Assembly: GCA_945888375.1 (NCBI GenBank)
Contig: CAMCZZ010000002.1
Span: 62,001-126,000, forward strand
Direction: 5' to 3'
From: Akkermansia muciniphila
GTDB taxonomy: Bacteria > Verrucomicrobiota > Verrucomicrobiia > Opitutales > Opitutaceae
Length of the DNA: 64,000 bases
The number at the start of each line of letters is the position of its first letter. Positions within the stretch are counted from its first letter, which is position 1. Below are positions 23,613-35,398 of this stretch, in pieces. The notes under the pieces were generated by a model. That model was given only the letters and a program-made list of their open reading frames with translations. It was not told the origin of the DNA and did not search any database. The position numbers and the translations under genes were made by a program.

Positions 23613-26432
23613 TTAATGTTGAGCCATCACTCGCAGGAACCGCTTCGGGTTAATTTGATCCGCTAAAGTGTAACTGTCGGCGATTCTCACTGTGCGCACC
23701 ATACCGGTGCCTATTTCTGTCACGGTAGCGCCGGCTGCAACGGCGGTAAATGCATTGCCTGCAATTGATTGCGCCAACAAAGACCAAGGCCCAGCGATAT
23801 CATCCGCACCTTGGACAATCACGTTAATATCGGTCTTGGTGGTATCGCGGCTAAATGTAATAGTTAGCTTTTGTTCGCTCATGCCAACGGTGTAGAGTGG
23901 AGATGTGGTCGCCTGAACCGGATTTTCGCCCAGGGCGTATTCCACGAGGTTGGGCAAGCCGTCGCCATCGGGGTCGGCGGTATCGGTGGCGGAGACTAGA
24001 CCATTTAAGAAGTAGCCAAAATAGAGTTGCTTCCAGTTGGTCAAAGGCGCGTCAGGGGTGACGTTCACGGTAAACGAGGTAGTGGCGGAGAGCAGACCGT
24101 CGCTAGCGGAAACGGTGATGGTAGCGGAGCCGTTTTGATTTTGCGCGGGAACAAGGGTGAGCACTGGGTTTTCCGCGGCCACGCTAAGCACTCGTTTATC
24201 ATTTGGGAAAAGCACGTTGGAACTCGAGGTGGAGCTCATCAGGAGTGCGGCGGGTTCCGTTTCCATATCATCCACGATGATGTTCAACGCCAGCCCTGTG
24301 CTATCTTCGGATAAGTTTTGAGTAGGTATCACGGAGAGGATCGGCGCAGTATTGGCGGCACCGCTAGGCGAATTAAAGAAAACGGCTGAATTGGTTGCTG
24401 CAATTGGGATGGTATTACTCGCAAGGTGATTCTTTGAAAAATAGTTTTCTTTGCCGACGTTTTGTGAATCGATGGCGCCGTTTGGAGAGGTAGTAAGGAT
24501 AGCGTTATTAAAGGCGAAATTGTGTTCGGTGTCATAGCCGGCCCGCGCCCCCATGCGAATGCCCCTCTGGTTGTCGTATGCCTTGTTGGCGACGAGCGTG
24601 TTGTAGGCGGTGGGGCCGGCAGCGTAGGAATAGATGTTAAACGCTATATCATTATTTACACAGGTGTTGGCGATCAGCTGGGTGTTCTGTGCGCTTTCTT
24701 CCACGAAGATTCCGGTTCTTATATTTCCAGTCAGGACGTTGAACTTCGCCAGCCCAGCCTTGCTAAAAGCATCGAAATCGATGCCGTCCATGTTTACATT
24801 GGACACGGTGTTGTTAGTGAAGATGAACCGTGCGCTGGCATCTTTGGACCAGATGCCGCGGGCGGCACCGCCATCTAGATTGCAATAGCCAACGATACAG
24901 GGATTTCCACCCTTGGAGAAAGCGATGATATCGGAATCATTCACCCGAGTGGCTTTGTTGCCAAAGTTCCGCAGATTCACGCGATCGACGAGGACTCGGG
25001 CGCAGTTAAGGAACGCGAACCCGTTGCGTCCGGTGGTATTTTTGCCATCGATGGTTCCGCCTGATACGGAGATATTGTAATTGATAGTCAGGGCGTCGCC
25101 CGTGCTGATGGCGGCGACTCCCGGTTCGAGGTTGATGGTGCCGTCGATGACTATGCAGGTGTTGGTCAGGGGCACCAGAGGCGCGTCGCCGGTGATCAGG
25201 GGGGCGGTCAGGCGCAATACAATCACGGCATCGGGTGAGGCAAGGCGGGCTGCATCATAAAGCCCCTGAATCTCAGAAGTTTTGGTCGCGGCGGTGCTCA
25301 AGTCCAGACGGGCTTTGCCGGTCACAATGGTGGAACTATGGAAATTGCCCGCGGTTGGGGGGTAGAAGTAGCCCTGACTTCCGGCGTTGAGCGGCTTTTG
25401 GGTGGTTATCACGACGTGACTATTACTGGCGCCAGGTGCCGCCAGCGGGGTAGTGACGTTGGCGTCAAACGTGTTGTCGTATAGTAGGTTCCCGATGCCG
25501 AGCAATTGTATGCCGGTGGTGGACGCGGTGAAATTGTTGGAGGCGATGATATTGCGCTGGCTACCAGTGGTGGCGGAGACGGAGGCGTTAGTGGCGATCG
25601 CGGTGGGGTGGTCAGTGAATTGATTGTTCACGATTGAGGACCAACTGGTATCGGGAATGGAGAGACCGTTAAGACTATTGTTGGTGAGCGTATTGTTTGC
25701 AATTGTGGCTCTGGAGCTGTTGCTCATGACGATGCCTTCAAGATTATCATGGCTTTTATTATCCATGCACACCGCTTGTGTCGTGTTAAGAATCCGGACT
25801 CCCGCCGCGTTGGCTGCTCCGCCGGTATCGCAGCGGGTGATGGTGCACTCATTATCGAAGACATCCGGCCCGAGTCCTTGCAGTCGTATGCCATCCAACC
25901 CGGTGGCCCGGGTGCGGACTTTATCAATATTCACGCGGGCAACGCCATTGGCCTCAATGCCGTAGGCGTTGGCGCTGTTGCCTTCTATTCTTAAGTAACT
26001 AATTGATATATAGGATGATCCATCGCTAATTTTAAGAAGGCTGCTTGCGGTGATCCCGGGGGAGGCGGCGACCAAGGTCGCGCCGTTGCCGTTCAGGCAC
26101 ATATTGGTGCCGAGGACCAGAGGGGTGGTGGTGACGATGTAGCGTCCGTTGGCTTTCAGGTTAACGACGATGACTTTTGCGGGATTTTGGGTCCGCAGGG
26201 TGTTCAGTTGGGTCTGCACACCGACGATGGTTTCTGTCGTATCGTTCAGCGTGACGACGCTTTCGCCGGTAACTTGTTTATAGAACGTGGTGGTGGGCAC
26301 GGTGAACAGCGTGCCCACCGGTCCGGTTTGCGCGGTCGCGTTTGGCATGCAAGAGCAGGTGAGCAGCCAGAGGCCGAGCCAGCTTAATAGGAGCGGGGTA
26401 TGGGGCCGGGCCCGGGGATTCTTGAGGTGCAT
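23613..26432 (-). CDS. Exported double beta-helix protein with cadherin-like and verrucomicrobial C-terminal domains
   Basis: The ATG at 26432 follows the upstream stop by one base (TGACATG) and starts a signal peptide ending near NATAQ; the longer frame would need a TTG start inside the upstream gene. The 939-residue protein has a first beta-helix (about 60-330) and a second (about 380-680) with the motif NMDGIDFDAFSKAGLAKFN then GNIRTGIFVEES. This is the same layout as the 16088-18160 protein. A cadherin-like segment (about 700-790, ATITVSASDGLLSATTSFTV) follows. The C-terminal domain contains ADPDGDGLPNLVEYALGENP and ends KRFLRVMAQH. It is the last gene of a leftward operon behind a GH2 enzyme and a PhoD-like phosphatase. 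A glycan-cleaving role is inferred. Confidence 0.82.
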   Translation of the reverse strand: MHLKNPRARPHTPLLLSWLGLWLLTCSCMPNATAQTGPVGTLFTVPTTTFYKQVTGESVVTLNDTTETIVGVQTQLNTLRTQNPAKVIVVNLKANGRYIVTTTPLVLGTNMCLNGNGATLVAASPGITASSLLKISDGSSYISISYLRIEGNSANAYGIEANGVARVNIDKVRTRATGLDGIRLQGLGPDVFDNECTITRCDTGGAANAAGVRILNTTQAVCMDNKSHDNLEGIVMSNSSRATIANNTLTNNSLNGLSIPDTSWSSIVNNQFTDHPTAIATNASVSATTGSQRNIIASNNFTASTTGIQLLGIGNLLYDNTFDANVTTPLAAPGASNSHVVITTQKPLNAGSQGYFYPPTAGNFHSSTIVTGKARLDLSTAATKTSEIQGLYDAARLASPDAVIVLRLTAPLITGDAPLVPLTNTCIVIDGTINLEPGVAAISTGDALTINYNISVSGGTIDGKNTTGRNGFAFLNCARVLVDRVNLRNFGNKATRVNDSDIIAFSKGGNPCIVGYCNLDGGAARGIWSKDASARFIFTNNTVSNVNMDGIDFDAFSKAGLAKFNVLTGNIRTGIFVEESAQNTQLIANTCVNNDIAFNIYSYAAGPTAYNTLVANKAYDNQRGIRMGARAGYDTEHNFAFNNAILTTSPNGAIDSQNVGKENYFSKNHLASNTIPIAATNSAVFFNSPSGAANTAPILSVIPTQNLSEDSTGLALNIIVDDMETEPAALLMSSTSSSNVLFPNDKRVLSVAAENPVLTLVPAQNQNGSATITVSASDGLLSATTSFTVNVTPDAPLTNWKQLYFGYFLNGLVSATDTADPDGDGLPNLVEYALGENPVQATTSPLYTVGMSEQKLTITFSRDTTKTDINVIVQGADDIAGPWSLLAQSIAGNAFTAVAAGATVTEIGTGMVRTVRIADSYTLADQINPKRFLRVMAQH

Positions 26433-26433
26433 G

Positions 26434-27876
26434 TCAGCGGGTTTTCTCAATTTGATATAAAATGGCTCCGGTATCGTCCCGGAAACGCAGGTGCAGCGTA
26501 TGCTGGCCCTGGCTGACCGGTGTTATCTCTACGTGTAAGAAGCCTCCGGTGGGCTCTTTGTAGTGGTAGGGCTGGCGGATTTGGCCTTCCGGGTCGGTCG
26601 AACTGGGTTGGCCGGGGTATTCTCCGAGGATGGCGTTCTCGTCGTTGAGGGCACCGACGGAGAACTCTTCGACCCCGCTTGGGTGGATACTATGATACTG
26701 CCAGTGGCGGTCGCCGGATAGAACCATCACGTTTTTGATTTTCTCCTGTTTTAACCACGAAAAGAAGGTTTCGGCCTCATGGCGGAAGCCGCGCGGGTTG
26801 GTGTGGTTGTCGTTTTTGCTTTTACGATCCGGTCCCACCATCGGGGTGGGGCTGATTAACAGTTTCCAGGTGGCGTCGCTTTCCCTCAGGGTTTTTTCCA
26901 GCCAGGCTTTTTGGGCTGCCCCCCAGAGGGATTTGTCGGGGCCGTCGAACATGGTGTTGGGCGATCGATAGTCGCGTCCCTCCAGAAACCAGAGTTGCGC
27001 GCGCGGATGGATGCGCACGGTGCGGTAGGTGGGGCTTTGTAGATCGCCCTGTGGGGTGAGGGGTAGTTGCTCGCGAAACAGGTCTTCGCCTGTCTTGGCG
27101 GTGGGGACTTCGGTGCCTTCGCGATCGGCGTCGTCGAAACGATAATCGTGGTCGTCCTTTGCCCAATAGGTCGGGCAGTCGCCAAAGAACTCGATCAGGC
27201 GCGGAAAGCGGAATTGTTCATGCCATTTTTTGCGGAGCTCCGTGAGGTTTTTGGCGGGATGCGACTTCGGGAAGTCGTAGTAAACGGCGTCGCCGGCGCA
27301 GATGAAAAAATCCGGTCGCAGCGTGCGCAGGGCGGAGAACACGCGGTAGCCGAGCTGTTTATCCTCCGCGGTGGCGGTTACGGGGCCATCGCCGTTGGCG
27401 ATGCCGCTCATGAACGCGGAGTAGTGCATGCAGTTGCCCATGCAAAATGACAACGTTGCATCGGCATCGTGCGGGGAGAGGGTTTTGAAGCTACGGGTGG
27501 GGCCGTGGGCGGCGGGGTTGTCCGGGGTGACGGGCTTTAGGCGATAGTAATAACGACGGCCGGGACGGAGGCCTTCCAGGGTGGTGCGGATGATGAAATC
27601 GTTTTCGGCGGTGGCGGTGAGCCAAGCCGTGCGTTTGGCGTCCTTGAAATCATCGGTTTCGCTCCACTCAAAAGCGGCGGTGCCGGGAGCGCCGGGGATA
27701 TCGCCATCAGCGGCGAGATCGGGGCCGGGTAGAGCGGTGAGGCGGGATTGCAGGATCACGCTCGTGGGGCCGACTTCGCCGGCCAGCTCGCCTTGGGCGT
27801 GATATACGGGTGCTGAGCATAGCAGGTTGGCCAGAGTGAACCACAACAGCAGTTGGCCGGTTCGGGAGCTTTTCAT
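26434..27876 (-). CDS. Exported PhoD-like metallophosphatase
   Basis: The ATG at 27876 gives a signal peptide (MKSSRTGQLLLWFTLANLLC and on) and lies just after the upstream stop. The 480-residue protein has an N-terminal fibronectin-like PhoD domain (GLRPGRRYYYRLKPVT) and a metallophosphatase core. Metal-binding segments visible are FICAGDAVYYD, YWAKDDHDYRFDD and VMVLSGDRHWQYHS. PhoD enzymes release phosphate from phosphodiesters or monoesters using Ca and Fe. In verrucomicrobial and planctomycete glycan loci, PhoD-like proteins often sit beside hydrolases and may act on decorated sugars. Here it is tightly packed between a GH2 enzyme and a beta-helix protein, which supports a role on the same polymer. 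The substrate is unproven. Confidence 0.88.
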   Translation of the reverse strand: MKSSRTGQLLLWFTLANLLCSAPVYHAQGELAGEVGPTSVILQSRLTALPGPDLAADGDIPGAPGTAAFEWSETDDFKDAKRTAWLTATAENDFIIRTTLEGLRPGRRYYYRLKPVTPDNPAAHGPTRSFKTLSPHDADATLSFCMGNCMHYSAFMSGIANGDGPVTATAEDKQLGYRVFSALRTLRPDFFICAGDAVYYDFPKSHPAKNLTELRKKWHEQFRFPRLIEFFGDCPTYWAKDDHDYRFDDADREGTEVPTAKTGEDLFREQLPLTPQGDLQSPTYRTVRIHPRAQLWFLEGRDYRSPNTMFDGPDKSLWGAAQKAWLEKTLRESDATWKLLISPTPMVGPDRKSKNDNHTNPRGFRHEAETFFSWLKQEKIKNVMVLSGDRHWQYHSIHPSGVEEFSVGALNDENAILGEYPGQPSSTDPEGQIRQPYHYKEPTGGFLHVEITPVSQGQHTLHLRFRDDTGAILYQIEKTR

Positions 27877-27911
27877 GACTGTGCGATGAGGCGGCGGGGC
27901 AGGGGGCTGGG

Positions 27912-30812
27912 CTAGGGTTTCTTTTCTGGAGGTGGCTCCATGTCCTTCACCCACTCGCGTTCCTTGCTCTCTCCAGCGGCCTCCTCGCGGAAGAGTTGGT
28001 TAAACTCCTCCTGGCTGAGGCTGACCAGATCGTCCGGAGCGGCCGTGGCGAGGTAGTGCACGAGGCTCGCCCGCAATTGGCGCCGCATCGGGTCGCTGAG
28101 GCTGGCCTCGGCGAGGTTTACGGTGCTGACCAAGAGATGTCCGCGGCCGACCTTGGCTTCGAAAACTAGGCCCAGTTTTTGATTTCGGGCGAAGGAATCG
28201 ATCACTTGCACGATGGGGCGCAGGGCCGGGCTAGCGTCATTTAGCACGATCGCTCCGGAAGAGGGCGTGAGCACGCCCCACCATTGCCAGTCGCAGTGGT
28301 CCTGGGTCGGGAAGTCCGCCAGTGCCGGGTGCTTATCGCGAATTAACAGCCCCATCGTGCCGGCTTGGTTGGCAAAATACACCGGGCTCCAAAAGGCGGG
28401 CAGGAAGGCGGTGTCTTGATGCTGGCGCAAGGCGGTGGCTGGCGGCAGGTAGAGCACGCGGCCACCAAGGCCGAGGGTGGCTTTAGCGCGGGCGAGCGAG
28501 GCCGTCACCGTGACGCTTTTGGCCTCCACCGCAGGCGCGGGTGGCACGATCCAGATTTTCCATGAATTACCGGCTCGGGCGGCGGGCGCTTGGACGCGGA
28601 GCAGGGCGGTGGCGGGTTTTTCCAGAAGCGGCAGGGCGATCTCGAGAGTGCCGCCGGGCTGGTTGGCGCCGAGGGTAAGGTGCAGGCTGGCGAGGGTTCC
28701 GTGGGCGAGTTTCTGACCGGTCGTTGTGGTGAGTTCCCAACTGGCTGCTAGGCTGCTGATGGGGTGTCCGGAGTAGTTAACCCACTCTATGGGAGCGGTG
28801 AATTTTTCGCCGGCGGTGAATACGCGTTTGGGCAGTCGCACGAGCGGGACCACCGGCGCGGCGGCCTCACGAAACGTCGCGGTGTCCGCGATACCCTTTG
28901 AGTCCCAAAACGAATCCAGCAGGCCCACATGCGCGGTGCCCTGTCCGGGGTAGTCGTGCAGATCCAGCAACTGGTAACCCGCCAGGCCGGGGGTGCGCAG
29001 GGCGAGTTCCAGCTCTTGCTTGTAAAGCTCGGCGGAGAACTTGCCCGAGGCCCGCGTAAAATCCGCCGCCTGCTCGAGCAGGCCCGCCTTTTGCAGATCC
29101 TCCCGGATAGCCTCCAAGTTGATCGGACGGAGCACGCCGGTGTATTTGGGAATTTCGGCCAGATTGGGAAACACCGCCCATTGCCCGATCTCGTGGGTCA
29201 GCAGGGGGCGGGCGGCACGATCAAGGATGTTGCGAAAATCGACTGCGGTATTCGGTGCATCGCTGAAGAAACTTTGCCCACGCATGCCCTCGATTTTGCC
29301 GTTCACGCGAAAGGCGCGCTCGACCAGGAAATCGTCCGTCCCGGGAGGCCCGTCGCGTTCGCCGATTTTAGCCGGGGCGTCCGCCACCCAAAGGCGGTTG
29401 GAGGTCAGGGTGTAGAGGCGTCGTTTATCCGCCAGCTGGAGTTCCGCCAGCAGGGTCTTCATGAACTCGTATTGCCCGTGCAACTCGTTCCCGAGGGAAA
29501 ACAGGACGAGCGAGGGATGGTTTCCGTAGGCCGCAAAAATCCGTGCCGCCTCGGCCCGCACCCACGCCACGCGGCCGGCATCGCCGGGCTTGCCGAGGTC
29601 GCCGGCCCAAAGTGGCAGCTCGGCCTGCAGGTAGATGCCTTCCTCATCCGCCGCCGCGAAACAGGCCTCGGGCGGGCTGTAGGAATGGAAACGCATGTGG
29701 TTAAGCCCCCATTCCTTCAGGATGCGGAAAAGCCGACGCCACTCGGCGACGTCCATGGGCGGATAACCGGTCAGCGGGAACGACGCACCTTCGTGCGTGC
29801 CCCGGAAAAATACTGGCAGGTCATTGAGCGTGATGCCGGTGCTGCTCGCTGCGATTTTGCGATAGCCGAAAACCTGCTCGCGCGTCACCGCGTCCACGCC
29901 GGGCCGATGTAGCGTCACGCTCACGGTGCAGAGCGAGGGGTGGAACTCGCTCCAGAGCGGCAGGGGCTGCGTGCCCTTCAGGTCTACCGTCGCCTCGCCG
30001 CCGTCAGCCGTCCAGCGCACGGGCACGTCTAATTCGCAGACAATGCCCGGGCCGGTGATTTTCGCGTGCAGGCTCCCTTCGCCGGTCTGGCCAGTGCGGT
30101 TGCCGATCTTCACCGTGGCTGTGGCTTTGGCTGGGTCGGGCTCGATCTGGATTTGCTCAATCCAGACCTGCGGCGTGGCGCGCAGTTCGATCGCTCCGAT
30201 GATGCCGTTCCAGAGAGATTGAGTATCTTCAATGTAACCGTGAGATCGGCCAATGTCGAATTGTTGCCGGTTATCGACCCGGATCACCAGTTCATGCCGG
30301 CCAACGCTAGCCAGGGCGGACAGGTCGAACTGGTGGGGGGTGCTGAGGGAGTTCTGTTTGCCGATTTCGACGCCATCGAGCCAGACTTGGCTTTCCCAAA
30401 GCACGCGTTCTAAAAACAGGATTACGCGGCGGCTTTCCCAAGCGTGCGGGATCTCGATGGTTCGGCGATACCAAACCGGCCCGACGTAGGAGAATTTTCG
30501 ATGTAAACGAGCGAGGCCATCTTTACTGACTATTGGCTTTATGTTGAGGGGGATACCCAGCTTTGCTTGATCGGTGGTGCCGGGCAGGGAGAGCTGGTCG
30601 GGGAATTTCACGCCGGGCTCCATCCAGCCTTGGCCAGCGCCGATGATTTTGGGGTCCAGCCGGACTTCCCAGTTTCCCGCGAGGGATTGCGAGTTCTCCG
30701 CGCCGAGGACGCAGGGCACAGCTGTCAGGCAGCTCCCGCCCAGGGCCAGACCGAAAAGGGGCCAGAGTTTGAAATAAATAAAGCGCACCATTTCCGATAA
30801 ATTTTGGGGCAT
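27912..30812 (-). CDS. Exported glycoside hydrolase family 2 enzyme
   Basis: A 966-residue protein; either the ATG at 30812 or the one at 30791 can start it, and both give a signal peptide ending near VLGAEN. The order is a sugar-binding jelly roll (WYRRTIEIPHAWESRRVILF, VWLDGVEIGKQNS), an immunoglobulin-like domain, and a TIM barrel from ITLNDLPVFFRGTHEGASFP. The candidate acid/base is Glu443 in SLGNELHG and the candidate nucleophile Glu541 in LLTHEIGQW. A long C-terminal part with beta-sandwich segments follows. Unlike the GH2 proteins at 9822 and 56827, it is exported. It heads a leftward operon with PhoD-like and double beta-helix proteins and faces a divergent GH43-like gene. Sugar specificity is unknown. 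Confidence 0.9.
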   Translation of the reverse strand: MPQNLSEMVRFIYFKLWPLFGLALGGSCLTAVPCVLGAENSQSLAGNWEVRLDPKIIGAGQGWMEPGVKFPDQLSLPGTTDQAKLGIPLNIKPIVSKDGLARLHRKFSYVGPVWYRRTIEIPHAWESRRVILFLERVLWESQVWLDGVEIGKQNSLSTPHQFDLSALASVGRHELVIRVDNRQQFDIGRSHGYIEDTQSLWNGIIGAIELRATPQVWIEQIQIEPDPAKATATVKIGNRTGQTGEGSLHAKITGPGIVCELDVPVRWTADGGEATVDLKGTQPLPLWSEFHPSLCTVSVTLHRPGVDAVTREQVFGYRKIAASSTGITLNDLPVFFRGTHEGASFPLTGYPPMDVAEWRRLFRILKEWGLNHMRFHSYSPPEACFAAADEEGIYLQAELPLWAGDLGKPGDAGRVAWVRAEAARIFAAYGNHPSLVLFSLGNELHGQYEFMKTLLAELQLADKRRLYTLTSNRLWVADAPAKIGERDGPPGTDDFLVERAFRVNGKIEGMRGQSFFSDAPNTAVDFRNILDRAARPLLTHEIGQWAVFPNLAEIPKYTGVLRPINLEAIREDLQKAGLLEQAADFTRASGKFSAELYKQELELALRTPGLAGYQLLDLHDYPGQGTAHVGLLDSFWDSKGIADTATFREAAAPVVPLVRLPKRVFTAGEKFTAPIEWVNYSGHPISSLAASWELTTTTGQKLAHGTLASLHLTLGANQPGGTLEIALPLLEKPATALLRVQAPAARAGNSWKIWIVPPAPAVEAKSVTVTASLARAKATLGLGGRVLYLPPATALRQHQDTAFLPAFWSPVYFANQAGTMGLLIRDKHPALADFPTQDHCDWQWWGVLTPSSGAIVLNDASPALRPIVQVIDSFARNQKLGLVFEAKVGRGHLLVSTVNLAEASLSDPMRRQLRASLVHYLATAAPDDLVSLSQEEFNQLFREEAAGESKEREWVKDMEPPPEKKP

Positions 30813-30852
30813 GCGGGGGTAATGGCTAAATGTGGGGTAAACTTCGACAAAC

Positions 30853-30868
30853 GTGAAGATTTATTCAC
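30853..30868. promoter_or_regulatory. Inverted repeat TGAA-N6-TTCA, candidate operator half of a pair
   Basis: GTGAAGATTTATTCAC is a dyad with arms GTGAA/TTCAC. It lies between the divergent exported GH2 and GH43-like genes, and a second site of the same form starts 33 bases further on, about three helical turns away. Confidence 0.5.
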
Positions 30869-30886
30869 CTCGGTTTCCAGGAATGA

Positions 30887-30900
30887 TGAATTATTGTTCA
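30887..30900. promoter_or_regulatory. Second TGAA-N6-TTCA site
   Basis: TGAATTATTGTTCA has the same half-sites and spacing as the site at 30853-30868. It lies 43 bases upstream of the GH43-like start at 30943. Confidence 0.45.
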
Positions 30901-30942
30901 CTTTTGTAGCCTATTGCGATTGTTCTGCCCAACCCCTTTACA

Positions 30943-31947
30943 ATGAAACCCCTTCTTAATCTCGGTTTTATTCTGCTGATCCTCCCGGTCTTGGTCGCAA
31001 AGATCTTCGCCGCCGACTACGTGAATGTGAAAGAATACACGGATCGCGGTATCATGATGTATGGCGATACTTCTCAGGGTGGCCCGCCATTCGCAAAGGA
31101 CCCTTCGGTGGTGAAGTTCAACGGGCGTTACTTGATGTATTACTCCGTGCCCACGTTTGGCGGCATGCAGGGTTGGCGTATCGGGGTGGCTGCCAGTCAG
31201 GATCTTTTGACGTGGGTAAAACTCACCACGCTCGAACCTGCCCATCCGAGCGAGGCCAACGGTTTTTGCGCGCCCGGCGCCATCGTGCTCGGGGGCAAGG
31301 TGCACCTTTTCTACCAGACCTACGGCAACCGCGAAAAAGACGCCATTTGCCACGCATGGTCCAACGACGGGGTCACCTTCACTCGCGAGCCTACCAACCC
31401 CATTTTCCATCCCCATGGGGCTTGGACCTGCGGACGGGCCATCGACGCCGAAGTCATAGCCTACGGCGACCGCTTGCTCCTCTACTTTGCCAGCCGTGAT
31501 CCCGGCTACAAAATCCAGCTAGTCGGGGTGGCCTCCGCCCCGCTCGATTCGGATTGGGCTCGCGATAAATGGACGCAACTCGCCGACCGCACGATTTTGC
31601 AGCCCGAACTGCCGTGGGAGCAGGAATGCCTCGAGGCGCCCACGCTGGTTCGCCGGGGCCAGTCCCTCATCATGTTCTACGCCGGCGCCTACAATAACAT
31701 GCCCCAGCAAATCGGCAGCGCGGTCAGCACGGACGGGGTGAATTGGAAGCGTATCTCCGACACCCCTCTGCTCGCCGTTGGCCAGCCTGGGAGTTGGAAC
31801 GCGAGCGAGTCCGGCCACCCCGGGGTGTTTACCGACACCGACGGCCAAACCTACCTCTTTTACCAAGGCAACGCCGACAAGGGTAAGTCCTGGTTCCTTT
31901 CCAAGGTGAAGATCGGCTGGAAAGACGACGTCCCCCGTGTCGAGTAA
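30943..31947 (+). CDS. Exported five-bladed beta-propeller glycoside hydrolase (GH43/GH32/GH117-like)
   Basis: A 334-residue protein with a signal peptide (MKPLLNLGFILLILPVLVAK then IFAAD). The fold is seen from repeated blades: FAKDPSVVKFNGRYLMYYS, APGAIVLGGKVHLFYQTYG, DAEVIAYGDRLLLYFASRD, LEAPTLVRRGQSLIMFYAGA and HPGVFTDTDGQTYLFYQG. The DPSV Asp and the LEAPTLV Glu sit where GH43-type enzymes carry their catalytic base and acid. Members act on arabinose, xylose, galactose or anhydro-sugar linkages; the exact family cannot be assigned by eye. The gene is divergent from the GH2-PhoD-beta-helix operon and shares its regulatory gap. Confidence 0.8.
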   Translation: MKPLLNLGFILLILPVLVAKIFAADYVNVKEYTDRGIMMYGDTSQGGPPFAKDPSVVKFNGRYLMYYSVPTFGGMQGWRIGVAASQDLLTWVKLTTLEPAHPSEANGFCAPGAIVLGGKVHLFYQTYGNREKDAICHAWSNDGVTFTREPTNPIFHPHGAWTCGRAIDAEVIAYGDRLLLYFASRDPGYKIQLVGVASAPLDSDWARDKWTQLADRTILQPELPWEQECLEAPTLVRRGQSLIMFYAGAYNNMPQQIGSAVSTDGVNWKRISDTPLLAVGQPGSWNASESGHPGVFTDTDGQTYLFYQGNADKGKSWFLSKVKIGWKDDVPRVE

Positions 31948-32154
31948 ACGGCGGCGGACCGCAAAAAATCCCGGCCGGGGCGCGGCTCTGTGACCGGGCT
32001 TCCACAACCCGCCTCAAGCCACCGCCGGGAGCATGCAGCTGAACGGCGGAGCCGCGGGATGGAAAGGACGCCGTCCGTTCGCCTCGATGGGCCCCGGGCA
32101 ACTGCATGATCCCAGCTCAGAAGGAGAGCTCCGCAGATAAATTAATTTGGCTCA

Positions 32155-32160
32155 TATAAT
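32155..32160 (+). promoter_or_regulatory. Possible -10 element for the ammonium transporter
   Basis: A perfect TATAAT lies in an AT-rich block 45 bases before the transporter start. No good -35 box is found 16-18 bases upstream, and no clear sigma-54 site either. The rest of 31948-32204 is GC-rich and shows no gene. Confidence 0.35.
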
Positions 32161-32204
32161 GAATTAAATTAATACCTAGAACGGTTTCTGCTGCGGCTTC
32201 CGCT

Positions 32205-33515
<1,311 letters not shown>

Positions 33516-33605
33516 GTTTCGCGCGGGGTTTTTTAACGAACGCCGGTCTGCCGGGATTATCGCGGTATCCGGGTTTGGGGCGTGTGGGGAGCGCTCTTTG
33601 GATAT

Positions 33606-33638
33606 GAAAAAAGCCGCGCCCGGCTAAGGGCGCGGCTT
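33606..33638 (-). terminator. Intrinsic terminator of the gnd gene
   Basis: AAGCCGCGCCC (33611-33621) and GGGCGCGGCTT (33628-33638) form an 11-pair stem with a 6-base loop. Read leftward it is followed by a run of six T, placing it 50 bases after the gnd stop. Confidence 0.92.
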
Positions 33639-33690
33639 GGGAAGGCGCGTGGCGAGACGACTATGTCGGCCCCGCCACGGGTCTTCGGGT

Positions 33691-35199
<1,509 letters not shown>

Positions 35200-35398
35200 G
35201 GTTGGTGGAAGGAAGGACAAGCGCTAGGCGGGCGGGCGGCCCGGGCCAACCTCAAACTCCCGCAAACGTGCGCAGGACCGACCGCCAGCGGGCCCACCGG
35301 GCGGCTCTGTGCTATATTGCCAGGCGTAAAGCTCCAACTGTAAGCCTGCCGGGAACTGGCCTGCCCTGACCCGCCCGCAATACTCCAAATCAGCCCCT

